DNA of 64,000 bases from Fulvivirga sediminis (GTDB lineage Bacteria; Bacteroidota; Bacteroidia; Cytophagales; Cyclobacteriaceae), in NCBI RefSeq assembly GCF_016757215.1, contig NZ_JAESIY010000009.1, positions 62,001 to 126,000 on the forward strand. Direction: 5' to 3'. Position 1 is the first letter of the stretch; each line of letters opens with the position of its first letter. The translations under genes and the position numbers were made by a program. This document shows, in pieces, positions 54,380 to 62,973 of this stretch. The notes under the pieces are model-generated. The model did not search any database, was not told where the DNA came from, and saw nothing but the letters and a program-made list of their open reading frames with translations.

Positions 54380-54724
54380 ATGTCATTTCTCAGCCGCATA
54401 GCACGTAAGCCTATCGATATTGTAGAGCACAAAGTAGACAAGCTAAAAACCCAAGTAAAAGAAGAGATGGGACAAGCCATTTCAAAAATTGCCTTTGTTA
54501 TGGTAATGATGGTAGTGCTATGCTTTGCTGTGCTCTTTGCCAGCATTTGCCTGGCTCTCTACCTAAACGAGGTAATGGAATCAGAACTGCTGGGCTATCT
54601 TACAGTCTCTCTAATATATGTAGGTGTTTTTATACTTCTTTTTTTAGTGAGGAATAAGAACATTATCTTCCAGAAAATGAAGGAGTTCACTCAATATTTA
54701 TTCGGAGGTCAAGACTTTCTATAA
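54380..54724 (+). CDS. Holin-X (DUF1469)-like small membrane protein
   Basis: 114 residues. Charged amphipathic N-terminus, then two membrane helices (about 32-56 and 67-90) with a short acidic linker (LNEVMESELLG), and a basic tail, as in the putative actinobacterial holin-X family, commonly found with YtxH and not tied to phage. ATG 54380 chosen, one base after the ytxH stop; a longer frame runs back into ytxH. Confidence 0.75.
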   Translation: MSFLSRIARKPIDIVEHKVDKLKTQVKEEMGQAISKIAFVMVMMVVLCFAVLFASICLALYLNEVMESELLGYLTVSLIYVGVFILLFLVRNKNIIFQKMKEFTQYLFGGQDFL

Positions 54725-54754
54725 AAAAAATTAATATTTTTTCTGGGCAACCCA

Positions 54755-54784
54755 TTGTAAATTAAAAAGGCTTTTATACATTTG
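54755..54784 (+). promoter_or_regulatory. Promoter of the tRNA-Gly/tRNA-Leu region
   Basis: TTG at 54755-54757 and TACATTTG at 54777-54784 with 19 bases between, a full match to the Bacteroidota sigma-A consensus. About 38 bases ahead of tRNA-Gly. It is the cleanest promoter in the window. Confidence 0.7.
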
Positions 54785-54822
54785 CAGTCCACTTAGCAAG
54801 ATAGCTAGTGAGGAGCTTAAAA

Positions 54823-54898
<76 letters not shown>

Positions 54899-54905
54899 AA
54901 ACATT

Positions 54906-54932
54906 GCCTGCACACGAGCAGGCTTTCTTTTT
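54906..54932 (+). terminator. Terminator after tRNA-Gly
   Basis: GCCTGC (54906-54911) and GCAGGC (54918-54923) arms, then TTTCTTTTT. It would limit read-through into tRNA-Leu 31 bases on. Confidence 0.8.
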
Positions 54933-54962
54933 AAGATAAATTTAGGCTACGCTGTAGCTTAC

Positions 54963-55047
54963 GCCCGGGTGGTGGAATTGGTAGACACGCAGGACTTAAA
55001 ATCCTGTGGACATTGTGTCCGTGCGGGTTCAAGTCCCGCCCCGGGTA
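54963..55047 (+). tRNA. tRNA-Leu (anticodon TAA)
   Basis: 85 bases with a long variable arm (GGACATTGTGTCC-type stem) as expected for a class II tRNA. Acceptor arms GCCCGGG and CCCGGGT pair with a G-U at the first position; anticodon stem CAGGA/TCCTG with loop CTTAAAA; T arm CGGGTTCAAGTCCCG. Discriminator A; CCA is not encoded (CTC follows). Confidence 0.97.
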
Positions 55048-55050
55048 CTC

Positions 55051-55086
55051 AAACCCCTGTTAATCGATAAGATTTTCAGGGGTTTT
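55051..55086 (+). terminator. Terminator after tRNA-Leu
   Basis: AAACCCCTG (55051-55059) and CAGGGGTTT (55077-55085) arms with a 17-base loop, then TGTGTTTT. Four bases after the tRNA end. Confidence 0.75.
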
Positions 55087-55134
55087 GTGTTTTAAGCTCT
55101 TCTGTTAAATCAACGATTACCAGTAAGAGCAGGA

Positions 55135-55779
55135 TTAAAACGTAGTAGCAGGATCAACGCTCTGCTCAATATCATGAACTTCTTCTGGAGAAATGTATAG
55201 ATTATCTATCCTAGCTCTATAATCAGCTGGAAGATCATCTCTCATAAGGATATACTTCTTTGTTTTTATCAAATAATCAGCAAAACCATGCTGAATAGCG
55301 TACGTGTCAGCTCTGCGCTCTGCTCTTCTTAAATATCTACGGGAAGTAAAATAACGCATACCAAAACCTACCATTTGCATAGAGCTTCTATTCAGATAAT
55401 CTACGATGTGACCTAACTCATGAGCAACCCAGCCCACTATAATATCATCAGGTAAAGTGCTAATAGATTTTAATGAATCATTCAAGGAAATCATCCTCTG
55501 CATTTTCACTTTATATACGCGTTTATATTTGTTTTTAAACAAACTTCTTACGCGAGGCTGCGCCTGCATCACAGCATTATTAATATGCTCCTTAAACAAA
55601 AAGTCTATTGAAATGTCTTTGAGCTCAGGATATAAAGATAGTGCCTCTCTAATAGGCACAGCTAACGATTCGGGGATTTTCTTATTCTCATAGTACTCAT
55701 CAGAAAGTTTCTTCTTCTGAGCTTGAAGCATAAGAGGGCACAACAACAAAAACGCGATTAGATATTTCTTTATATACAA
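55135..55779 (-). CDS. Exported HExxH zinc protease-like protein
   Basis: 214 residues. Signal peptide ending MLQAQ. Zinc site HELGHIVDY (HExxH) with a possible third ligand in ERRADTYA about 45 residues later, the arrangement of M48-type peptidases but without their membrane helices. Acts in the periplasm or outside; substrate unknown. Start is TTG. Convergent with tRNA-Leu. Confidence 0.75.
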   Translation of the reverse strand: MYIKKYLIAFLLLCPLMLQAQKKKLSDEYYENKKIPESLAVPIREALSLYPELKDISIDFLFKEHINNAVMQAQPRVRSLFKNKYKRVYKVKMQRMISLNDSLKSISTLPDDIIVGWVAHELGHIVDYLNRSSMQMVGFGMRYFTSRRYLRRAERRADTYAIQHGFADYLIKTKKYILMRDDLPADYRARIDNLYISPEEVHDIEQSVDPATTF

Positions 55780-56124
55780 AATGATATGGGTTTTACAAAT
55801 TTATAGAGTTCAACGTATTAAAGTAACCTAAAAAATAGACTTAAAGTTTGATAATTATTATATTAAAAAAGATAGCTGATCCTTTTTATAGATATACCAA
55901 TAATCCTAGAGTAAAGAATTACATAAAAAGGACTCCATTTCAACATTGATATTATAACAAAACTTAAAATAGAACAATGCCATCCCTCAGGATTTATCCT
56001 ATTAATAAAACCAATTTTATTTAAAACTATTATACCGCTCATCAAAATCAATGGAGAGCAATTATAAAAGCAAAAAAAAATCTGCTTTGGCATAAGCAGA
56101 TTTTTTTATGAAAATAACTTCTAT
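55780..56124. other. 345-base gap with no well-supported gene
   Basis: AT-rich. The only notable structure is the bidirectional terminator at its right end. A minus-strand frame at 55863-56093 could encode 76 hydrophobic residues (or 59 from a later ATG at 56042), but its first ATG lies within the terminator hairpin and it resembles no family I know, so I do not call it. The left part, next to the protease gene, may hold that gene's promoter; no TAnnTTTG was found. Confidence 0.5.
56071..56107. terminator. Bidirectional terminator after the desaturase gene
   Basis: AAATCTGCTT (56078-56087) and AAGCAGATTT (56094-56103) arms, preceded by nine A and followed by a T run, so it works in both directions. 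18 bases past the desaturase stop. Confidence 0.88.
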
Positions 56125-57075
56125 TTAAGCTGATTGCTGTAACGTGGGTTCCTGTTCAGCCCCTTTCTCTTGTTTCAGCAAGAGATCTTTTGCGTGCTCT
56201 TTATTTTTTGAATGTAAAATATGCTTAGGCACTCCTCTTAAATCCCAAATCAAACCCAGCCAGCTTAGCATTTTTAGGCCATAATAAGTGATATCTATCT
56301 CCCACCAAAAGAACCCATTTCTTGCAGCCACCTGATAGTAGTGATGATTATTATGCCACCCTTCACCCAAAGTAAGAAGAGCCAGCCAAAGACTATTTTT
56401 AGAATCATCTCCTGACTCATACCTTTGCTTACCAAATTTGTGCATAATAGAGTTAATGGTAAAAGTACCATGATAAAGTATCACCGTGCTCAAGAAAAAG
56501 CCTATAAACAATGTTGAAAGGCCATGGTGTGTGAATACTAACAATGGGCTACCCCCATTTACCCAGGCTCCCACAATTGTAACTACTAAACCAAGCACTA
56601 TAGGCGGTACCGCATGATATTTATTCAACCATACCAGTTCTGGATATTTAGCATAATCACCAATGGTCTTATAGTCGGTTTTTTTGAAATCGGGTCCAAT
56701 AATCCAACCTATGTGTGAATACCAAAAACCATATAATTTCATAGAGTGCGGATCAGCGGGAGTATCACTATAACGATGGTGATGCCTGTGGTGTGCAGCC
56801 CACCAAAGTGCTCCTTTTTGCATTGATGTCTGTGCCATAAAAGCAATCACAAATTGAAACCATCTAGAGGTCTTATATGATTTATGAGAAAAGTATCTAT
56901 GATACCCTCCTGTAATCCAAAACATTCTAAAAACATACAACGCGGCACAAACTATCCAATCGAATAAAGTTGCCCCTGTCCAAATTGCTGCCAAAGGCAT
57001 AAGGTGCACAATAGCAAAAGCAATCTCTTGCTTCAGAACGGGTTTATTTCTTTTTTCTAAAACTACTTCTGACAT
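56125..57075 (-). CDS. Acyl-CoA / fatty-acid desaturase (delta-9 type)
   Basis: 316 residues. Membrane di-iron enzyme with three His boxes: HRYFSH (59-64), HRHHH (96-100) and HNNHH (241-245), between four membrane helices. It makes monounsaturated acyl chains with oxygen, adjusting membrane fluidity; in bacteria the acyl carrier may be a lipid or ACP. The C-terminus is Lys/Glu/Gln-rich. ATG start; single gene ended by a strong terminator. Confidence 0.92.
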   Translation of the reverse strand: MSEVVLEKRNKPVLKQEIAFAIVHLMPLAAIWTGATLFDWIVCAALYVFRMFWITGGYHRYFSHKSYKTSRWFQFVIAFMAQTSMQKGALWWAAHHRHHHRYSDTPADPHSMKLYGFWYSHIGWIIGPDFKKTDYKTIGDYAKYPELVWLNKYHAVPPIVLGLVVTIVGAWVNGGSPLLVFTHHGLSTLFIGFFLSTVILYHGTFTINSIMHKFGKQRYESGDDSKNSLWLALLTLGEGWHNNHHYYQVAARNGFFWWEIDITYYGLKMLSWLGLIWDLRGVPKHILHSKNKEHAKDLLLKQEKGAEQEPTLQQSA

Positions 57076-57201
57076 TTTTTGTCAATTAAAATTAATTGCA
57101 ATTATAACTATAAAATCCATTCGGCTTCCTGAGTATGACAATAATCATAAAAACCGCATGTGATGTTTCTAAAAAACATAAGCTCAAAATAAACGTTCCT
57201 T

Positions 57202-59817
57202 TTAGGATTCTTTTTTTTCAAGAGCCGTCTTTATTTCATTCAATTTAAGGAGAGCTTCTACAGGTGAGATAGTGTTGATATCCAGCTCCTGAAGCATCGA
57301 TTTCACCACCTTAAAGCGTGGATCAGCTTCAAAAAGACTCATTTGGAAATTAGCCTTAGGCACCTCTTCCAACTTCTGCTTCGTGTCATTTTTATTTTTA
57401 TCCTTCTCTAAAAAATGCATAATCTCATTAGCCCTAATCACTACATTATTGGGCATGCCTGCCAGCTGAGCCACATGAATACCAAAACTATGTTCACTTC
57501 CACCTTCCTTTAGCTTACGCATAAAAATGATCTTATCTCCCACCTCTTTCACCGAGACATTGAAGTTTTTTATTCTTGGAAAATCCTCCTCTAACTGATT
57601 TAATTCATGGTAGTGGGTGGCAAATAAGGTTTTCACTCTATAATCAGGGTGATTATGCAAAAATTCCACAATAGACCACGCTATAGAAACACCATCATAT
57701 GTACTGGTACCTCTACCAATCTCATCCATCAGCACCAAACTTCTATCGCTTAGGTTATTAAGAATACTGGCTGTTTCCGTCATTTCCACCATAAAGGTAG
57801 ATTCTCCTTTAGACAAATTATCTGATGCTCCTACTCTTGTAAAGACCTTATCCACGATACCAATTGAGGCACTTTTAGCCGGCACATAAGATCCCATTTG
57901 AGCCATAAGGGTAATTAAGGCTGTTTGCCGAAGTAAAGCAGACTTACCGGCCATATTTGGCCCGGTTATAATAATAATTTGCTGATTATCATTGTCTATA
58001 AAAACATCATTGGGAATATATGTCTCACCTATTGGCAACTGCTTTTCTATAACAGGATGCCTCCCCTCCTTAATATCTATCGTAGTAGAATCATTAACAT
58101 TAGGCTTCACGTACTTATTAGCCTGAGCCACCTGGGCAAAAGAGGAAAGACAATCAATAACCGAAAGAACCCTCGCATTTTGCTGAATTTGGGTAACATA
58201 ATCTGCAGCATTAAGCACTAGTTCATTGAAAATACGATGTTCTATTATAAACAGTTTCTCCTCGGCATTTAATATCTTTTCTTCATATACTTTAAGCTCT
58301 TCCGTAATATAGCGTTCTGCATTAACCAAGGTTTGTTTTCTTATCCACTCTCCCGGCACCTTATCTTTGTGGGCATTACTCACTTCCAGGTAATAGCCAA
58401 AAACTTTATTATAGGCAATTTTTAAAGAAGGAATACCTGTTCTTTCACTTTCCCTTTGCTGAATCTGCACCAAATAGTCTTTTCCTGAATAAGCTATCTT
58501 TCTCAACTCATCAAGCTCTTCATCTACTCCATCCCTAATCAGACCTCCTACTGAAGCGTTTATAGGCACATCTTCTTTAAGTTCATTTTCTATTTTCTCC
58601 AATAAAAACTCGCACGGGTTTAGTTGGTCAGCCAGCTTTTTTAGCTCATCAAAATCACTGTTTTGAAGAGTAGTTTTAATAGGCAGCGTGTTTTGCATTG
58701 CCTTTTTGAGCTGATTCATTTCCCTAGGATTAATCCGACCAACAGCTACCTTTGAAATCAACCGCTCCAGATCACCAATATTTTTTAAGTTCTTCTGCAC
58801 CTCTTCCTGCAAATCAGGAGTTTGATGAAAGCCCTCAACTATTTTCAACCTCTGATTAATAGCATTAATCTCCTTAAGCGGCAAAACCATCCATTTCTTC
58901 AACTGACGAGAGCCCATTGGCGTAACCGTACAATCCAATATATCTATAAGAGGAACTCCACCATCATGCTGAGGAAATATGAGTTCAAGATTTCTAATTG
59001 TAAACTTATCAAGCCATACATACTTATCTTCGTCTATTCTGGAAATAGCCGAAATGTGTTTCACTTCCCTATGCTCCGTTTCCTCGAGATAATGTAAAAT
59101 GGCTCCTGCAGCTATGATGGCATGATCCATTCCTTCTATGCCATATCCTTTTAAAGAAGAGGTTTGAAAATGGTTTATTAATTTTTCATAGCCAAAGTCC
59201 AAACCGTATATCCACTCATCTAAAGAAAAGGTAATGTATTCATCCTGAAGAAGCTCTTCAGCCTGCTTTTTTGCAGCCTTACAGTAAATTACCTCTGAAG
59301 GAGAAAAACCTTGAAAAAGCTTAGAGACGTAGTCCATTGACCCTTGTGCCGCCATAAACTCTCCGGTGGAAACATCAAGAAAAGCAACGCCAGCTCCATT
59401 TTTATCAAAATGAACTGAAGCTAAAAAGTTATTGGCTTTTTTCTCCAGCACATTATCATTAAAAGAAAGTCCGGGTGTAACAAGCTCAGTGACACCTCTT
59501 TTGACTATTCCTTTTACTGACTTGGGATCCTCCAGCTGATCACATATAGCTACTCTGTTACCTGCACGAACCAGTTTTGGCAAGTATGTATCTAAAGAAT
59601 GATGAGGAAATCCGGCCAATTCAATATGAGAAGCAGAACCATTGGCTCTCTTAGTAAGTACTATATCAAGAACCTTACTGGCTCTTACCGCATCTTCACC
59701 AAATGTTTCATAGAAATCACCTACTCTAAAAAGCAATAATGCGCCGGGGTACCGGCCTTTTATTGCATTATATTGTTTCATTAATGGAGTCTCTTTCGCT
59801 TCTTTTTTCTTAGCCAT
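57202..59817 (-). CDS. mutS: DNA mismatch repair protein MutS
   Basis: 871 residues. Mismatch-binding domain with the Phe-x-Glu motif ([12 protein letters not shown], about 36-41), connector, lever and clamp, then the ATPase: Walker [16 protein letters not shown], Walker [17 protein letters not shown], and ATHYHEL. C-terminal helix-turn-helix for dimerisation follows. ATG start. Divergent from the TrmH-like gene with 120 bases between. Confidence 0.97.
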   Translation of the reverse strand: MAKKKEAKETPLMKQYNAIKGRYPGALLLFRVGDFYETFGEDAVRASKVLDIVLTKRANGSASHIELAGFPHHSLDTYLPKLVRAGNRVAICDQLEDPKSVKGIVKRGVTELVTPGLSFNDNVLEKKANNFLASVHFDKNGAGVAFLDVSTGEFMAAQGSMDYVSKLFQGFSPSEVIYCKAAKKQAEELLQDEYITFSLDEWIYGLDFGYEKLINHFQTSSLKGYGIEGMDHAIIAAGAILHYLEETEHREVKHISAISRIDEDKYVWLDKFTIRNLELIFPQHDGGVPLIDILDCTVTPMGSRQLKKWMVLPLKEINAINQRLKIVEGFHQTPDLQEEVQKNLKNIGDLERLISKVAVGRINPREMNQLKKAMQNTLPIKTTLQNSDFDELKKLADQLNPCEFLLEKIENELKEDVPINASVGGLIRDGVDEELDELRKIAYSGKDYLVQIQQRESERTGIPSLKIAYNKVFGYYLEVSNAHKDKVPGEWIRKQTLVNAERYITEELKVYEEKILNAEEKLFIIEHRIFNELVLNAADYVTQIQQNARVLSVIDCLSSFAQVAQANKYVKPNVNDSTTIDIKEGRHPVIEKQLPIGETYIPNDVFIDNDNQQIIIITGPNMAGKSALLRQTALITLMAQMGSYVPAKSASIGIVDKVFTRVGASDNLSKGESTFMVEMTETASILNNLSDRSLVLMDEIGRGTSTYDGVSIAWSIVEFLHNHPDYRVKTLFATHYHELNQLEEDFPRIKNFNVSVKEVGDKIIFMRKLKEGGSEHSFGIHVAQLAGMPNNVVIRANEIMHFLEKDKNKNDTKQKLEEVPKANFQMSLFEADPRFKVVKSMLQELDINTISPVEALLKLNEIKTALEKKES

Positions 59818-59937
59818 GGATAGGGTTCCGTTTTCACCACAAAGATTAACTATTTTGAGAGTATTAACAACTTATATTCAATGACACTAATTGACATTAA
59901 ATTATTATAAAGCTCGAAAATACCGCATTTTTGCAGG

Positions 59938-60465
59938 ATGAGAAAATTAGCCAATGAAGAGCTAGATCGAAAAACAGTAGAAGAGTTTAAAGAAGCGGAG
60001 AAGCTTCCTGTCGTTATTTTGCTTGATAGCATCAGAAGCATGAATAATGTAGGATCAGCCTTTAGAACATCAGATGCCTTTCTTATAGAAAAAATTTATC
60101 TGGGAGGCATAACAGCCACACCACCACATAGAGAAATAACTAAAACGGCATTGGGAGCTACTGAGTCTGTAGACTGGGAGCACGCAGAAGATACTCCTAA
60201 GCTTGTAGATGATTTAAAAGCTGAAGGTTATGAGATAATAGCTATAGAGCAAGTAGATGAAAGTATTGCTCTAAATGAATTCAAACCAGAAAAGAACAAA
60301 AAGTACTGCTTAGTTTTTGGCAATGAAGTATTTGGTGTAAGTGAAGAAGTAGTATCAAAAGCTCATGTTTGTCTAGAAATACCTCAACATGGAACCAAAC
60401 ACTCCTTAAACATATCGGTAAGCCTAGGCATAACCATTTGGGATTTTTACAATAAACTGTCTTAA
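59938..60465 (+). CDS. TrmH/SpoU-family RNA methyltransferase
   Basis: 175 residues. Knotted SPOUT fold with motif 1 ILLDSIRSMNNVGSAFRTSD (Asn and Arg at the active site), motif 2 LVFGNEVFGVS and motif 3 LEIPQHGTKHSLNISVSLG. 2'-O-ribose methylation of tRNA or rRNA; the exact target cannot be told because it lacks the N-terminal substrate domain of RlmB-type enzymes. ATG start, possibly with a very short leader. Confidence 0.9.
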   Translation: MRKLANEELDRKTVEEFKEAEKLPVVILLDSIRSMNNVGSAFRTSDAFLIEKIYLGGITATPPHREITKTALGATESVDWEHAEDTPKLVDDLKAEGYEIIAIEQVDESIALNEFKPEKNKKYCLVFGNEVFGVSEEVVSKAHVCLEIPQHGTKHSLNISVSLGITIWDFYNKLS

Positions 60466-60497
60466 AAAAAAAGCAAGGCCCGATCTTCTATCGGGCC
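60465..60497 (-). terminator. Terminator after the S8 protease gene
   Basis: GGCCCGAT (60477-60484) and ATCGGGCC (60490-60497) arms with a 5-base loop; on the minus strand followed by TTGC and nine T. It faces the convergent TrmH-like gene, whose stop it touches. On the plus strand no U-run follows. Confidence 0.88.
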
Positions 60498-60549
60498 AAA
60501 CTAAAAACATGGTCGGTAACTACCGTCCACAAATCAAACCAGAGAGAAC

Positions 60550-62088
60550 TTAATTAACAGCCGCTAACGCATCAATTGTACCCCAGCCATATTCCGAGTT
60601 TCGATTAGGGTACAGATCGGCCGTCTCTTTAAGTTTATTTAAAACTTGATCTCGATTCCAATTTGGATGATTAGACCATACCAAAGCTGCAATTCCTGCT
60701 GCAGTAGCTGTGGCTACAGAACTACCGCCTACGGTTGATGGCTGATCACCACTCATAGCTAGGGTTAATCCATGCCTATCATTAGAGGCCTTTTCCATTA
60801 CAATAGTAAAATCCACTTTAGGGCCTGAGTGGCAAACATCACATCTTTCGTATTGCCCTTCTTTTATACCAGTAACAGCTACGGTCTCGCTCATAGAAGC
60901 AGGGAAAATCACTCCATACCAATTAGTAAAAGAAGTAGAAGTACCTGCTGCCGCAAATATCAACTTGCCTTTTCCATATGCATATCTAATGGCATCCTCT
61001 ACTTTAGAATTAGTGAAAACATCTCCTATAGACATGCTTATAATCTTCACACCTGTTCTATCTCCCAGAAAAACCAGTGCATCTGAGACTCCAGTTTTCT
61101 CTTTACCACTATTTACGAGCACATCTCCTGTACCTCTTACGGCTACTAAATTAGCATTATAAGCCACTCCTACTGAAGAACCAGAGTTAGATCTTGGCGC
61201 TGCCATTACACCAGCCATAGCCGTTCCATGCCCACATTGGTCATCAGGCCCATCCGGATCTGTATCCCATGGCCAGAAACTGCTATTGTAAAATCCATAC
61301 TTGTTAACATATCTGCCGCTCGAATAACCGGAATTAAACTGACTGTTCAGTTTAGCTTGTCCTGCAGAAATGCCAGTATCAATTAATCCTACCGTAATAC
61401 CTTGTCCTGTAGCGTAATTCCAGGCCTGAGGTATATTCATAAAACTGTAGTTCCATGATACTTTAGCATTCGGTGAAATCACCATATAATCATCGAGGGA
61501 AAGACCATTTTCAGGATCATTGCTACAACCACTATCGCTTTCCTCCCGGTTATTCGTGCCAGCAGACCTGAAGTTAACTTCATAACCCAAAGGCTCTGCA
61601 TATCTCACATTAGGAAGCTGCCTAATGCTCTTTATAATTTCAAAATCTGATATTTTAATTTCAATAAAAGGCAGCACTGCGTGCTCAAAAAGATTAAGGT
61701 CAGCACTTCTAAGCGACTTGCCACTATTCTCACCCTTATCTTTTATAGTCTTTAAAATATCTAGCCTGGCCTTTTGCCATACCTCATCTTCTACATCAAT
61801 ATAAGCCATTTTACGAGCTATATTCTCTTCAGATGTAGGACGATAACCTATCGTCAGAATACTATCTCCTAACATTAGAGCGCTAAATAACTCTTCATCA
61901 GAAGCTTGAGACCACCTAAACTCATCTTTCTCTTGCAATGAGGAAATGATCATATTATCTAATTGTTCTCTTGACAGCAATCTGGGTTCTGGCTCTAGAA
62001 ATGTTTCTGGCGTAATATTCTCTGAATCATTATCACAGCCAAAACTAACTACAAAGATTACTGCCAATAAAGCCAAATACTTTCTCAT
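60550..62088 (-). CDS. S8 (subtilisin-like) serine protease lipoprotein
   Basis: 512 residues from ATG 62088. Lipobox VSFGC (Cys18) followed by DNDSEN. A helical, inhibitor-like prodomain (about 40-170), then the S8 domain with D237 (GLIDTGI), H287 (CGHGTAMAG) and S457 (GGSSVATATAAG). The oxyanion-hole Asn is replaced by Thr383 (FAAAGTS), and a CDVCH motif lies at 416-420. No T9SS C-terminal domain; it should be tethered by lipid. An upstream ATG (62124) would spoil the lipoprotein signal. Confidence 0.88.
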   Translation of the reverse strand: MRKYLALLAVIFVVSFGCDNDSENITPETFLEPEPRLLSREQLDNMIISSLQEKDEFRWSQASDEELFSALMLGDSILTIGYRPTSEENIARKMAYIDVEDEVWQKARLDILKTIKDKGENSGKSLRSADLNLFEHAVLPFIEIKISDFEIIKSIRQLPNVRYAEPLGYEVNFRSAGTNNREESDSGCSNDPENGLSLDDYMVISPNAKVSWNYSFMNIPQAWNYATGQGITVGLIDTGISAGQAKLNSQFNSGYSSGRYVNKYGFYNSSFWPWDTDPDGPDDQCGHGTAMAGVMAAPRSNSGSSVGVAYNANLVAVRGTGDVLVNSGKEKTGVSDALVFLGDRTGVKIISMSIGDVFTNSKVEDAIRYAYGKGKLIFAAAGTSTSFTNWYGVIFPASMSETVAVTGIKEGQYERCDVCHSGPKVDFTIVMEKASNDRHGLTLAMSGDQPSTVGGSSVATATAAGIAALVWSNHPNWNRDQVLNKLKETADLYPNRNSEYGWGTIDALAAVN

Positions 62089-62226
62089 TAGCCTGGGTTT
62101 AGGTGGAACAAAAATCAACCGCAATCGATTTCTAAATCCAATATGAAAACTTTTAACAGAAAAAGCAACTAAATTTTACTGAAAGAAGCAGAATAAAATT
62201 TTTTAAATGATCCGAGTGCTAAAACA

Positions 62227-62973
62227 CTAAAAATTAAGCACTTCCTTTAAGGATGCATAGCCAGAACGACTTACTGATATTTTTGATGTATCCTTCAATA
62301 TAGCTACATAACTATCTTTAGTATAGGGTTCTAATCGATCAATCATACTTACCCTTACAATATAGGAACGATGTACTCTTACAAACTCAGCTGCAGGAAG
62401 AGACTGTTCCAGATATTTCATAGTTATCTGCTTTAAGTATTTCTTCCCCTCACTATACAAGGCCACATAATCATCTTGAGCCTCTATATAATCCAGCTTA
62501 GCTGTGGGAATAATCACTATTTTATTTCCTGACCTTACTACTATTCTTTGTAACTGCTCAACCTCCTGCCGCTTTTCTTCCAGCAAAGCATCCATAGTTA
62601 TAGGTGAAGATTCCAGGTTTTTTAATTTCACTCTTGCCTTTGCTAATGATTCTTCAAACCGCTGTTTTGAATAGGGCTTCAATAAGTAATCCACAGCACT
62701 TTTTTCAAAAGCCTTAATAGCATACTCATCAAAAGCAGTACTAAAAATAATGACAGGCACTTCATCCAACAGCTCTAACATTTCAAAACCTGTAAGCTTA
62801 GGCATTTGTATGTCTAAGAAAATCAGATCAGGCTTCATTTCTTGTATAACTTTAACTCCCTCAAAGCCATTGCTACATTCAGCTATAACCTCAATATCCG
62901 GCTGATCCTTTAAATATGCCGAAATCACATCTCTGGCTAATTTTTCATCATCTATTACGAGCGACTTGATCAT
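62227..62973 (-). CDS. LytTR-family response regulator (second pair)
   Basis: 248 residues. Receiver with D8/D9, phospho-accepting Asp54 (LIFLDIQMP), Lys near 103 (DYLLKP), and a LytTR DNA-binding domain (about 140-248; FVRVHRSYIVRVSMID). A longer linker with a coiled-coil stretch (EEKRQEVEQLQR) separates them. ATG start overlaps the kinase 3' end by 26 bases, so kinase and regulator are coupled. Confidence 0.93.
   Translation of the reverse strand: MIKSLVIDDEKLARDVISAYLKDQPDIEVIAECSNGFEGVKVIQEMKPDLIFLDIQMPKLTGFEMLELLDEVPVIIFSTAFDEYAIKAFEKSAVDYLLKPYSKQRFEESLAKARVKLKNLESSPITMDALLEEKRQEVEQLQRIVVRSGNKIVIIPTAKLDYIEAQDDYVALYSEGKKYLKQITMKYLEQSLPAAEFVRVHRSYIVRVSMIDRLEPYTKDSYVAILKDTSKISVSRSGYASLKEVLNF

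Noticed and set aside
54380-54724. Holin-like gene as evidence of prophage
   Set aside because: No endolysin, structural or integrase genes nearby. The YtxH partner and the family point to a chromosomal stress-type gene.
55863-56093. Minus-strand open frame of 76 hydrophobic residues
   Set aside because: Its first ATG lies in the desaturase terminator hairpin, there is no promoter-like box, and the sequence resembles no known family. A 59-residue version from 56042 cannot be excluded.
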